Shown piece by piece: positions 27,668 through 35,879 of a stretch of 64,000 nt of DNA. Both the position numbers and the translations under genes were made by a program. The stretch is taken from contig NZ_JACVPA010000001.1 in assembly GCF_018882155.1 (NCBI RefSeq), positions 1,364,001-1,428,000 on the forward strand, given 5' to 3'. This stretch comes from Polynucleobacter nymphae (GTDB lineage: Bacteria > Pseudomonadota > Gammaproteobacteria > Burkholderiales > Burkholderiaceae). The notes under the pieces are model-generated. The model was given only the letters and a program-made list of their open reading frames with translations. It searched no databases and had not been told where the DNA came from. Every line of letters begins with the position of its first letter. Position 1 is the first letter of the stretch.

Positions 27668-29422
27668 ATGACTTTTGCATTGCACGGAATTCCAGTATCG
27701 AAAGGCATTGCTATTGGCAAGGCGGTACTGATTTCGCGTGCAGCATTAGAGGTTAGTCACTATTTAGTTGAGCCTGGCAAAGAAGAAGCTGAAGTGCAAA
27801 AGTTATTAGATGCTTTTGATCAGGTTCGCCAAGAGCTCAAGCAACTTCGCCAAGGTTTACCTAAAGATGCGCCCCAAGAAATGGCTGCCTTCTTGGATGT
27901 GCATGGCATGATCCTTGCCGATCCTGCTTTGGCTCAGAAGCCAATGAAATTGATTCGTTCTCAGCGCATGAATGCCGCCTGGGCTCTAACAACGGAATTA
28001 AATGATTTGTTAGAGCAGTTTTCTGAAATCGAAGACCCGTATTTAAAAGAGCGTGCTAACGATATTCGACAAGTAGCCGAGCGGGTCATTAAAGCCTTAA
28101 ATGCTCAAAAAAAGGATTCGCTAGATAGCGCTGACATCATGTCACCCGGCGATCTTGGTGTTGATTCTATTATCGTGGCACACGATATTGCTCCTCACGA
28201 TATGCTGCGCTTCAAGGAGTCTGCTTTCACAGGCTTTGTAACAGACCTCGGTGGTAAGACCTCTCATACTGCGATTGTGGCGCGCAGTATGGAGATTCCT
28301 GCGGTGGTAGGGATCCGTCACGCTAGTGAAATGATTCGACATGGTGATTGGTTAGTCTTGGATGGCGAGCAAGGCGTTGTCGTCGTTGCTCCGGATGAGA
28401 AGTTGCTTGAGGAATATCGAAAGTTACAAACTCAGGATTTAAAAGAGGCTCGCAAGTTAAAGCAACTCAAACATTCCAAAACTGAAACCGCGGATCGCGT
28501 TGAGATTGAGTTGTTTGCCAATATTGAATTGCCTGAGGATGCTGTTCAGGCCCTGAAATTGGGAGCCGTAGGTGTCGGTTTATTCCGCTCCGAGTTTCTA
28601 TTTATGGATCGTAAGCAAGCATTGCCAGATGAAGAGCAACAATTTTTAGAGTACCGCCGTGTAGTGGACTTGATGCATGGCTTGCCTGTCAATATCAGAA
28701 CAATTGACGTGGGTGCCGATAAAGCATTGGGCGGAGGCGGTAGCGATGTCTCTCAAACTGGCACATCACCATTAGGTTTGAGGGCGATTCGTTGGTCTTT
28801 AACAGAACCAGAAATCTTTTTAACTCAACTGCGGGCAATTCTGCGGGCTTCTGCACATGGTCAGGCTCGCATCATGATCCCGATGTTGGCTCACGCCAAA
28901 GAAATTGATGAAACTTTCCGCCTAATTGAAAAAGCCAAGCAACAGTTGCATCAACGTGGCCAGGCATTTAATCCCAATATTCAAGTGGGCGCCATGATTG
29001 AAATCCCGGCCGCCGCATTAGTCTTACCCTTGTTTATCAATCGCTTTGATTTTTTATCGATTGGCACGAATGATTTAATTCAGTACACCTTAGCAATTGA
29101 TCGAGCTGATCATGCTGTGGCTCATCTATACGACCCCTTGCATCCAGCAATTTTGCATTTGCTGGCAAATATTATTGAGCAAGCGAAACGCGCCAATGTT
29201 CCAATTGCAGTATGTGGCGAGATGGCGGGTGATCCTTCCTTGACAAGATTATTGCTTGGCATGGGGTTGACTGATTTCTCGATGCACTTTAGTCAGCTCT
29301 TATTGGTCAAGCGCGAGATATTAAAAGCGAACGTAGGCTTATTAAAGTCCCGTGTTCCAAGAGTCCTCAAGGCATATGAGCCTGAGGATCAGGCTAAGGC
29401 CTTAGAGCGTTTAATGGCTTAA
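27668..29422 (+). CDS. ptsI: Phosphoenolpyruvate--protein phosphotransferase (EI)
   Basis: Takes phosphate from PEP and passes it to HPr. The active-site His200 lies in G-G-K-T-S-H-T-A-I-V-A-R, the PEP-binding arginine region is R-T-I-D-V-G-A-D-K, and the catalytic Cys lies in V-C-G-E-M-A-G-D. It has 584 residues with no N-terminal GAF domain, so it is a canonical EI and not the nitrogen-type PtsP. It ends the gshA-gshB-EIIA-ptsH-ptsI operon and overlaps moeB tail to tail by 4 bp. Confidence 0.96.
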   Translation: MTFALHGIPVSKGIAIGKAVLISRAALEVSHYLVEPGKEEAEVQKLLDAFDQVRQELKQLRQGLPKDAPQEMAAFLDVHGMILADPALAQKPMKLIRSQRMNAAWALTTELNDLLEQFSEIEDPYLKERANDIRQVAERVIKALNAQKKDSLDSADIMSPGDLGVDSIIVAHDIAPHDMLRFKESAFTGFVTDLGGKTSHTAIVARSMEIPAVVGIRHASEMIRHGDWLVLDGEQGVVVVAPDEKLLEEYRKLQTQDLKEARKLKQLKHSKTETADRVEIELFANIELPEDAVQALKLGAVGVGLFRSEFLFMDRKQALPDEEQQFLEYRRVVDLMHGLPVNIRTIDVGADKALGGGGSDVSQTGTSPLGLRAIRWSLTEPEIFLTQLRAILRASAHGQARIMIPMLAHAKEIDETFRLIEKAKQQLHQRGQAFNPNIQVGAMIEIPAAALVLPLFINRFDFLSIGTNDLIQYTLAIDRADHAVAHLYDPLHPAILHLLANIIEQAKRANVPIAVCGEMAGDPSLTRLLLGMGLTDFSMHFSQLLLVKREILKANVGLLKSRVPRVLKAYEPEDQAKALERLMA

Positions 29423-30171
29423 TGCGCCTTACCGCAAACCGAACACTCAGGATTGCGGGAGATTTTGAATTCATCGATTTGGGTTGTGCGCGCATTCCAG
29501 AGCAGCATCCGACCCACTAAGGTTTCCCCAAAACCAAGCAGTACCTGTATTGCTTGTGCTGCTTGCATCGCACCAATAATGCCTACTAGCGGTGAAAAAA
29601 TTCCCATTGAAGAGCAACTGACTTCTTCAAAATTCTCATCCGGTGAGAAGATGCAGGCATAGCAAGGCGATACGGCATTACGGGAATCAAAGACACTAAT
29701 CTGGCCATCAAAGCGAAGCGCCGATCCAGAAACCAAGGGCGTGTGATGTTTTAGGCAACTGGCGTTAATTAAATGACGACTTGCAAAGTTATCGGTGCAA
29801 TCCAAAACAATATCAACACTTGGCAATAAGTCATCCAGAAGCGCTGTCGTTGCTTTCGCTTCAATAGTTTCAATCTGAATGCTTGCATTGAGCTGTTGTA
29901 AAAATTGCTTTCCAGAATTGACTTTGCTTTGACCAACACTGTTTTCAGTGTGCATGATTTGGCGCTGTAGATTGGTGAGCTCAACTTGGTCGTGGTCCAT
30001 CAGTGTGATGTGGCCAATGCCGGCAGCAGCTAAGTAAGGCGCTGCTGCGCTTCCCAGGCCACCGGCGCCGATTACTAGAGCGTGAGATCTTAATAGCTTT
30101 TCTTGCCCAGCAACATCGATTTCCTCAAGGAGCAAGTGCCTTGAGTAGCGAAGTAACTGCTCATCATTCAT
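29419..30171 (-). CDS. ThiF/MoeB family adenylyltransferase
   Basis: E1-like enzyme activating the C-terminus of a ubiquitin-like sulfur carrier (MoaD or ThiS) by adenylation. The ATP loop is G-A-G-G-L-G-S-A, followed by D-H-D-Q-V-E-L-T-N-L-Q-R-Q. Zinc-binding pairs appear as C-Y-A-C in the middle and C-S-V-C at the end. The 250 residues lack a rhodanese domain, so MoeB and ThiF cannot be told apart. It lies downstream of ctpA with a 15-bp gap, in one leftward unit with gpmA. Confidence 0.88.
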   Translation of the reverse strand: MNDEQLLRYSRHLLLEEIDVAGQEKLLRSHALVIGAGGLGSAAAPYLAAAGIGHITLMDHDQVELTNLQRQIMHTENSVGQSKVNSGKQFLQQLNASIQIETIEAKATTALLDDLLPSVDIVLDCTDNFASRHLINASCLKHHTPLVSGSALRFDGQISVFDSRNAVSPCYACIFSPDENFEEVSCSSMGIFSPLVGIIGAMQAAQAIQVLLGFGETLVGRMLLWNARTTQIDEFKISRNPECSVCGKAH

Positions 30172-30186
30172 GTGCAGACCAGTAAA

Positions 30187-31620
30187 TTACTCAAGCTTAG
30201 ATGAAGAGCGCTTCACCGGCTGACCATTAAGAAATGCAACAGCCTGCGAAAGCATGAAGTCATCTGCGCTACCAAGCTCAGGTGGCTTCTTGTTCTTATC
30301 TTTTTCTTTTTCCTCAGGAGTTTTCTTCGCATTCTTTTCCTCAATGCGCTGCAACTCTTCGAGGCGACGTTGCTCTCGATCTTTAATTAGCTTATCTTCG
30401 GCAGATTGCTTATTACGTAGATGTTTTTCACTATCGATTTCACGAGTAATTAATACGTCATCTGGATCACCATCTTTATTTTGATCAACTGGGATGTCTG
30501 GCTTAACACCGAATGCCTGAATTGACTTTCCGCTTGGCGTGTAATAGTAGGCCGTGGTGATCTTTAGCGCGGAATCATTTGTCAGTGGGCGCACGGTTTG
30601 TACGGAACCTTTACCAAAGGTTGTCTTACCAATAATGGTTGCGCGTTTGTAGTCTTGCAATGCGCCAGCAACGATCTCTGAAGCAGAAGCGGAATAGGCA
30701 TTGACCAATACAACCATCGGTAATTTTTTAAAAATTGCTGGCACACCCGCCAAGGGATCACCGGGCTCGCTCAGGCGGTACATGGCTGGTGAGGCATTGA
30801 ATACTTGCTTTGAGTCTGGCGCTTGGCCTTTTGTAGAAACCACTACAACATCGGCAGGTAAGAAGGCTGCAGCAATGCCTACTGCACCTTGAAGGAGGCC
30901 GCCACCATTGTTTCGTAGGTCAAGAATGATGCCCTTGAGTTTTGGATCCTGATTAGCAAGTTCTGTCAATTTTTTAGCAAGGTCTGGAACAGTACGTTCT
31001 TGAAAGCTAGTGACCCGAACCCACGCGATATCGTTATCTAAGATCTTTGCTTTAACCGACTGCACTTTAATTTCTGCGCGAGTAATCGTAACTGGAAAAC
31101 TACGCTCCTCACTCTTACGATATACGGTTAAGGTAATTTTGGTACCAGGTGTGCCACGCATAGTACGCACCGCTTTATCTAGTGACATCCCGCGAACTGG
31201 CTTGTCGTCTAAGCGAGTAATTAAATCGCCCGCTTGTAAACCAGCACGTGCAGCAGGACTATCTTCAATCGGGTTGAGTACTTTAACAACGCCATCTTCA
31301 GAGGTGATCTCAATTCCAAGACCGGCAAATTTTCCCGACGTTGCTTCTTGCATCTCAGTAAAATCTTTTTTATCGAGAAAGGTAGAATGCGGATCAAGAC
31401 TGCTGACCATGCCTTTGACAGCATCGGTTAAGAGCTGCTTATCTTCGATTGGTTCAACGTATTCACGCTTGATTTGCGCAAAGACATTAGAGAGTGTTCG
31501 TAGTTCATCGAGTGGCAGCTGAGCGCCTTGCTGGGCGGTCGCTGACAGTTGAATAGTTGCTGCTATTCCAGCAATCAAACCAACTGCGATGAGAGCGAAA
31601 TTTTTCAGAAATTGGCGCAT
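30187..31620 (-). CDS. ctpA: Carboxy-terminal processing protease, S41 family
   Basis: Periplasmic serine protease of 477 residues. An N-terminal signal or anchor helix is visible (F-A-L-I-A-V-G-L-I-A-G). A PDZ domain follows at about 85-170 (G-L-G-I-E-I-T and G-L-Q-A-G-D). The S41 core has the Ser nucleophile in Y-S-A-S-A-S-E-I-V and the general-base Lys in G-K-T-T-F-G-K-G-S-V-Q. A charged Glu/Lys-rich segment lies near residues 400-445. It trims C-termini or cell-wall factors; the substrate is unknown. It sits between gpmA and moeB. Confidence 0.93.
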   Translation of the reverse strand: MRQFLKNFALIAVGLIAGIAATIQLSATAQQGAQLPLDELRTLSNVFAQIKREYVEPIEDKQLLTDAVKGMVSSLDPHSTFLDKKDFTEMQEATSGKFAGLGIEITSEDGVVKVLNPIEDSPAARAGLQAGDLITRLDDKPVRGMSLDKAVRTMRGTPGTKITLTVYRKSEERSFPVTITRAEIKVQSVKAKILDNDIAWVRVTSFQERTVPDLAKKLTELANQDPKLKGIILDLRNNGGGLLQGAVGIAAAFLPADVVVVSTKGQAPDSKQVFNASPAMYRLSEPGDPLAGVPAIFKKLPMVVLVNAYSASASEIVAGALQDYKRATIIGKTTFGKGSVQTVRPLTNDSALKITTAYYYTPSGKSIQAFGVKPDIPVDQNKDGDPDDVLITREIDSEKHLRNKQSAEDKLIKDREQRRLEELQRIEEKNAKKTPEEKEKDKNKKPPELGSADDFMLSQAVAFLNGQPVKRSSSKLE

Positions 31621-31634
31621 GTTTCTATTTGATC

Positions 31635-32324
31635 CTAGTTCAGATAAAAGTGTTGAATGGGTTTGAGATTGTCATCAAGCTCATACACAAGTGGTACGCC
31701 ATTAGGGACGTTTACATCCATAATGGCTTTGTCAGACATTTGATCCAAGTATTTAATTAAAGAGCGAATACTATTACCGTGTGCAACTAAGAGTACACGT
31801 TTGCCAGCTTTAAGTGCCGGCGCAATAGATTCATTCCACAAAGGAAGTACGCGCTCGACATTGTCTTTGAGACACTCGCCCAAAGGAATATCAGTGGCAT
31901 TAAGTTTTAAATAGCGTTGATCATTTTTAGGATTGAGCTCATCGCTAGGTTCTAGCAATGGCGGTCGAACATCATATGAGCGACGCCAGATGTGGACTTG
32001 TTCATCACCATACTTAGCAGCAGTTTCTGCTTTATTAAGACCAGTAAGGGCGCCGTAGTGACGCTCATTCAATCGCCAGCTATGAACCACTGGGAGCCAC
32101 ATTAAATCCATAGAGTCTTGAATGTGCCAAAGTGTGCGAATAGCACGTCTTAAGACTGAGGTGTAGGCCACATCAAACTCATAGCCAGCTTTTTTGAGGT
32201 TTTCACCGGCTGACAGGGCTTGCTCTATGCCTTTTGGGGTTAAGTCAACGTCTGCCCAGCCAGTGAAGCGGTTTTCAAGGTTCCAGGTAGATTCGCCATG
32301 ACGAATAAGGACAAGTTGTTTCAT
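31635..32324 (-). CDS. gpmA: 2,3-bisphosphoglycerate-dependent phosphoglycerate mutase
   Basis: Glycolytic interconversion of 3- and 2-phosphoglycerate. The phospho-histidine motif is [10 protein letters not shown] (His9), with [14 protein letters not shown] and the second histidine in V-A-H-G-N-S-I-R. The length of 229 residues is typical of the cofactor-dependent form. It heads a leftward unit with ctpA and the ThiF-like gene. Its -10 hexamer overlaps that of the divergent rhodanese gene. Confidence 0.96.
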   Translation of the reverse strand: MKQLVLIRHGESTWNLENRFTGWADVDLTPKGIEQALSAGENLKKAGYEFDVAYTSVLRRAIRTLWHIQDSMDLMWLPVVHSWRLNERHYGALTGLNKAETAAKYGDEQVHIWRRSYDVRPPLLEPSDELNPKNDQRYLKLNATDIPLGECLKDNVERVLPLWNESIAPALKAGKRVLLVAHGNSIRSLIKYLDQMSDKAIMDVNVPNGVPLVYELDDNLKPIQHFYLN

Positions 32325-32330
32325 AGAGCC

Positions 32331-32336
32331 ATTCTA
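32331..32336 (-). promoter_or_regulatory. -10 hexamer, leaderless position, gpmA
   Basis: TAGAAT on the minus strand, GGCTCT (6 nt), then the ATG at 32324. It shares two base pairs with the opposite TATAAT, so the two promoters should exclude each other. Confidence 0.5.
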
Positions 32337-32340
32337 TAAT
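32335..32340 (+). promoter_or_regulatory. Consensus -10 hexamer, leaderless position, rhodanese gene
   Basis: TATAAT, 6 nt, then the second of two adjacent ATG codons (32347). No SD and no clear -35. Confidence 0.5.
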
Positions 32341-32346
32341 CCGATG

Positions 32347-32763
32347 ATGAACTTTCTTACTCAAATTGATAATTTAGCGCTTATTGCCCTCCTTTTGGTG
32401 TCAGGCACCGCGCTTTTCCTACCCACATTATCTACGCTTATTGGCGGAAAAGGCTTGTCGCCTACCGAGGCCACGATTTGGATTAATCGTCGTAAGGCTC
32501 ACGTTTTGGATTTACGAGCTGAAGAGGCATTTAAAGTAGGCCGACTGCCCGGGGCAAAATCTATTAAGCCATCTGAGATTTCAGCTGCGATTGAGAAGCT
32601 AAAACTAGATCGCAAGCACCCAGTAGTGTTGGTATGCGAAACCGGCTCCCACTCTCGTAAAGCTATTGCTGAGGTTAAAAAACTCGGTTTTGCGGAAGTT
32701 GGAACCCTGGAAGGTGGCGTACAGGCTTGGAAACAAGCTGCCCTTCCATTGGTGAAGTCATAG
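32347..32763 (+). CDS. Rhodanese-like domain protein, membrane-anchored
   Basis: A 138-residue protein with an N-terminal transmembrane helix (L-A-L-I-A-L-L-L-V-S-G-T-A-L) and a rhodanese domain with V-L-D-L-R. The catalytic Cys97 lies in V-C-E-T-G-S-H-S-R-K-A (98 if counted from the first ATG). Likely sulfurtransfer or persulfide chemistry at the membrane. Two ATGs lie side by side; 32347 was chosen because it lies 6 nt after TATAAT. It heads rhodanese-grxC-secB-gpsA, a conserved betaproteobacterial order. Confidence 0.87.
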   Translation: MNFLTQIDNLALIALLLVSGTALFLPTLSTLIGGKGLSPTEATIWINRRKAHVLDLRAEEAFKVGRLPGAKSIKPSEISAAIEKLKLDRKHPVVLVCETGSHSRKAIAEVKKLGFAEVGTLEGGVQAWKQAALPLVKS

Positions 32764-32767
32764 AACT

Positions 32768-33022
32768 ATGCCTCAAGTACTGATGTACAGCACCCAAGTT
32801 TGTCCATATTGTGTAATGGCTGAAAAGCTATTACACAAAAAAGGTGTCAGTAATTTAGAAAAGATTTTGATTGATCGTGATCCTGCGCAGCGTGAGCTCA
32901 TGATGACTCGTACTGGCCGTCGCACGGTCCCGCAAATTTATATTGGCGAGACCCACGTTGGTGGATACGATGATCTTGTAGCTTTAGATCGCGCAGGCAA
33001 GCTCGATCCTTTATTGGTTTAA
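32768..33022 (+). CDS. grxC: Glutaredoxin 3
   Basis: An 84-residue glutathione-dependent disulfide reductant with the dithiol site C12-P-Y-C15. Glutathione-binding elements are R-T-V-P-Q-I-Y-I-G-E with the cis-Pro and G-G-Y-D-D-L. It works with the glutathione made by gshA and gshB in this window. It begins 4 bp after the rhodanese stop, so the two are co-transcribed. Confidence 0.95.
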   Translation: MPQVLMYSTQVCPYCVMAEKLLHKKGVSNLEKILIDRDPAQRELMMTRTGRRTVPQIYIGETHVGGYDDLVALDRAGKLDPLLV

Positions 33023-33049
33023 TGTATTAATTCGTCAAGAAAGATAGCA

Positions 33050-33571
33050 ATGACTGAACAAACTTCCGCACCTCAAGCAGATGCTGATAACTCAAAAGAG
33101 CCTGGATTTGGGATTCAGCGCATCTACCTTAAAGATCTCTCGCTAGAACAGCCTAATGCACCACAAATTTTGTTGGTTGCTGCTGAGCCTCAAGTGCAAG
33201 TGGAGCTTGATATTGCAGTCACCCCCTTAAGTGAAAGTGTTTTTGAGGTAGCGATTATTTCGACTGTTACCTCAAAAGTTGATTCAAAAGTTTTGTTTTT
33301 AGTTGAGGCTAAGCAAGCCGGTATTTTTGAGTTCAATAATATTCCACCGCAACAACTTGATCCAATGTTAGGCATCACTTGCCCAACTATCTTGTATCCA
33401 TATCTTCGTTCGAATATTGCTGACATTATTGGTCGTGCAGGCTTCCAGCCAATTCATTTGAATGAGATCAATTTCCACGGCATGTATGAGCATCGACTCA
33501 TGCAAGCTCAACAGGCAGCTGGCAAAGAGACTGAAGCCACTGATGAGAGCAAAATAATTCTTCCGCATTAG
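33050..33571 (+). CDS. secB: Protein-export chaperone SecB
   Basis: Tetrameric cytosolic chaperone that keeps preproteins unfolded and hands them to SecA. The 173-residue sequence has the family features [12 protein letters not shown] near the N-terminus, L-D-I-A-V-T-P-L, and [10 protein letters not shown] plus [14 protein letters not shown] near the C-terminus. The last 20 residues are polar and variable. It lies 27 bp after grxC and 24 bp before gpsA, as in many proteobacteria. Confidence 0.96.
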   Translation: MTEQTSAPQADADNSKEPGFGIQRIYLKDLSLEQPNAPQILLVAAEPQVQVELDIAVTPLSESVFEVAIISTVTSKVDSKVLFLVEAKQAGIFEFNNIPPQQLDPMLGITCPTILYPYLRSNIADIIGRAGFQPIHLNEINFHGMYEHRLMQAQQAAGKETEATDESKIILPH

Positions 33572-33595
33572 GCCGAAACAGCGAGCCCACAGATC

Positions 33596-34618
33596 ATGAA
33601 AGTGACCCTGATTGGTGCTGGAGCTTGGGGAACAGCGATGGCCGCGCAAGCGGCACGCTACCTCAAGGATGGAGATGTTTGTTTGTGGTCGCGCAGTAAA
33701 GATCAGTTGGCAGATATTGAAAAGAGCGGTGAGAATCACTCTTATTTGCCCGGCATTCAGTTGCCTAAAAATATTTCATTAGAGAGCAACTTTTCAGTCG
33801 CAATTAAAAGACTGGCTGCTGATGATCTATTGGTGATTGCAACGCCAATGGCTGCGCTTTCAGAAACAATTTCTCAGGTATTGGAAATTACAGAGCATCC
33901 TCTAAATATTATTTGGCTATGCAAAGGTTTAGAGCCAGCTACTGCATTGCTACCCCATCAAGTGGTTGAGCGTGAAGATAGCTTACATAGTCATGGGATT
34001 TCACATTCCTATGGCGCATTGTCTGGCCCTAGCTTTGCCTCTGAGGTCGGCTCTGGAATGCCATGCGCATTAACGATTGCCAGTACCTCTGCAAATTTAT
34101 GTGCAGTAGCTCAAGCAGCCTTTCATCATGGCAATATGCGCGTTTATTCAAGCGATGATTTGGTTGGCGTGGAATTGGGCGGCGCTGTTAAAAACGTTTT
34201 AGCAATTGCTGCTGGTATTGGCGACGGCTTAGATTTGGGTTTAAATGCCCGTGCTGCAGTCCTGACACGTGGTCTTGCCGAAATGATGCGATTAGTCAAA
34301 GCAGCAGGCGGTAGATCAGAAACCTGTATGGGCCTTACTGGTGTTGGCGACTTAATATTGACAGCCACTGGCGACCTCTCTCGCAACCGACGAGTGGGTC
34401 TTGAGCTTGCTGCTGGTAAGTCATTGCCTGAGATATTGTCTGGTTTAGGACATGTTGCTGAAGGCGTGCTCTGTGCCGCTGCGGTTACTGATTTGTCGAG
34501 GCGCTTGGGTGTAGAGATGCCCATTACTGCAATGATGGGTGAGGTGCTAGCTGGCAGACTCTCTCCACAGGAGGCGCTGAAGAAGTTAATGGCGCGCGAC
34601 CCAAAAATAGAAACGTAG
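33596..34618 (+). CDS. gpsA: Glycerol-3-phosphate dehydrogenase [NAD(P)+]
   Basis: Makes sn-glycerol 3-phosphate from dihydroxyacetone phosphate for phospholipid synthesis. The cofactor motif is I-G-A-G-A-W-G-T-A at the N-terminus. The catalytic Lys lies in G-A-V-K-N-V-L-A-I-A-A-G, and G-L-T-G-V-G-D-L follows. The 340 residues are full length. It is the last gene of the rhodanese-grxC-secB-gpsA unit and converges with trmL over 25 bp without a visible hairpin. Confidence 0.97.
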   Translation: MKVTLIGAGAWGTAMAAQAARYLKDGDVCLWSRSKDQLADIEKSGENHSYLPGIQLPKNISLESNFSVAIKRLAADDLLVIATPMAALSETISQVLEITEHPLNIIWLCKGLEPATALLPHQVVEREDSLHSHGISHSYGALSGPSFASEVGSGMPCALTIASTSANLCAVAQAAFHHGNMRVYSSDDLVGVELGGAVKNVLAIAAGIGDGLDLGLNARAAVLTRGLAEMMRLVKAAGGRSETCMGLTGVGDLILTATGDLSRNRRVGLELAAGKSLPEILSGLGHVAEGVLCAAAVTDLSRRLGVEMPITAMMGEVLAGRLSPQEALKKLMARDPKIET

Positions 34619-34643
34619 TAATCCCCCAGTTTTAATTGAGCGC

Positions 34644-35114
34644 CTACTTACCGCCTACAAGATCATTCTGGCGCCAGGCTTCATAGACCACAATCGCTAC
34701 AGTATTAGATAAGTTCAAGCTGCGGCTGCTATCTTGCATTGCCAAGCGCATACGATTGTTTTCTGGGATGGAGTTACGAACCTCATCAGTAATCCCTTTA
34801 GTTTCTGAGCCAAAAATAAAGTAATCGTTACGAGCATATTTTCCCTCATGAAACTTGCCACGTCCTTTGGTTGTTAAGGCAAAAAGATGTTGTGGCTCTG
34901 GTTGTTCATCTTTCAGAAATTGCGCCCAATTGGCATGAACTTTTACTTTTGCGAACTCGTGATAATCAAGCCCTGCTCTTCGAAGCTTGGCATCTTCCAT
35001 GGGAAAACCCAAGGGCTCAATCAAATGCAGCTTTGCCCCAGTATTAGCGCAAAGTCGAATGATATTGCCTGTATTTGGCGGGATTTCTGGTTCGAATAAA
35101 ACAATATTAAACAT
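34644..35114 (-). CDS. trmL: tRNA (cytidine(34)-2'-O)-methyltransferase
   Basis: SPOUT-class methyltransferase modifying the wobble base of tRNA-Leu. The 156-residue length and motifs fit: P-E-I-P-P-N-T-G-N-I-I-R-L near the start, F-G-S-E-T-K-G in the middle, and the knot-forming R-S-L-N-L-S-N-T-V-A-I-V-V-Y-E at the end. It overlaps comF by 8 bp and forms a unit with it. Confidence 0.94.
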   Translation of the reverse strand: MFNIVLFEPEIPPNTGNIIRLCANTGAKLHLIEPLGFPMEDAKLRRAGLDYHEFAKVKVHANWAQFLKDEQPEPQHLFALTTKGRGKFHEGKYARNDYFIFGSETKGITDEVRNSIPENNRMRLAMQDSSRSLNLSNTVAIVVYEAWRQNDLVGGK

Positions 35115-35856
35115 GCGGTGCTTTTGCTGTTCTCAGCAAAACCCAGTTAGTGACGTGTGATGCACCATTGTCCTTCAGAATGCGGGCAATTTCATTAAGA
35201 GTGGCTCCGCTCGTCATAACGTCATCAAAAATGATGATGCTTTGATCTCCTAAAAGGTCAATAAAGTGATCATCAATATAAAAGACCCCCTGAATTGCTA
35301 AATGCCGCGCAGCAAGTCTGCCTCCTACCTGTTGAAATTCATGGTGATGACGTTTGAGTGCCCAAGGTAATTTCTGAATGCTTGGATTACAAGTTATTCT
35401 GCGTGCAATTTCCCAGCTTTGATTAAAGCCCCTCGCAGATAATTTTTGAGTACTTAGCGGTACAGGAAGAAGATAGTTTGCCAGGACATTTTTGAGTTGT
35501 ATTGAAAAAATATGATTCCATGCATTTGCAAGTCCATGCGCATAGGCTAGACGCTTTTGATATTTCAGTTGATGGATCGCATGCTGTAGGGCTCCTTCAT
35601 AACGATCTAGGCAATATGTCACATCAAAATATGGGGGATGAATACTGCATTGTTTGCAGCGCTGTTTCGCGAGCTCTAAGGTGTTTAAGGTGATGCCGCA
35701 TTGATAGCAACATTCATAATTCAAAAGGCTATCAGCATCTAAAGATTGCAAACAGTCTGTACATATGGAGTCCTGCTGGAAGCGCTCGCATACGATGCAA
35801 GCGCTCGGTAAAATTTGTCTTCTAAGGGATTGGAAAAACTGGTCTAGAAATCGCAT
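35107..35856 (-). CDS. ComF family protein
   Basis: A 249-residue protein with an N-terminal zinc-ribbon (C-I-V-C and C-T-D-C, later C-Y-Q-C and C-K-Q-C) and a C-terminal phosphoribosyltransferase fold, with the PRPP loop I-I-F-D-D-V-M-T-S-G-A-T. ComF is required for DNA uptake in competent bacteria; its enzyme activity is not established. The ATG at 35856 was chosen; the frame is open 36 nt further, which would overlap the divergent methyltransferase. A TATACT lies 9 nt upstream, so the leader would be very short. Confidence 0.85.
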   Translation of the reverse strand: MRFLDQFFQSLRRQILPSACIVCERFQQDSICTDCLQSLDADSLLNYECCYQCGITLNTLELAKQRCKQCSIHPPYFDVTYCLDRYEGALQHAIHQLKYQKRLAYAHGLANAWNHIFSIQLKNVLANYLLPVPLSTQKLSARGFNQSWEIARRITCNPSIQKLPWALKRHHHEFQQVGGRLAARHLAIQGVFYIDDHFIDLLGDQSIIIFDDVMTSGATLNEIARILKDNGASHVTNWVLLRTAKAPHV

Positions 35857-35867
35857 GGGGCGCTGAG

Positions 35868-35873
35868 TATACT
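35868..35873 (+). promoter_or_regulatory. -10 hexamer, leaderless position, methyltransferase gene; palindromic with comF
   Basis: TATACT, then GAGCGA (6 nt), then the ATG at 35880. AGTATACT is palindromic, so the opposite strand also reads TATACT (35866-35871), 9 nt from the comF ATG. One site could serve both directions. Confidence 0.5.
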
Positions 35874-35879
35874 GAGCGA

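Noticed and set aside
31010..31522. 170-codon ORF on the plus strand opposite ctpA
   Set aside because: It lies wholly inside a well-supported ctpA on the other strand and its translation shows no family motif; a shadow ORF.
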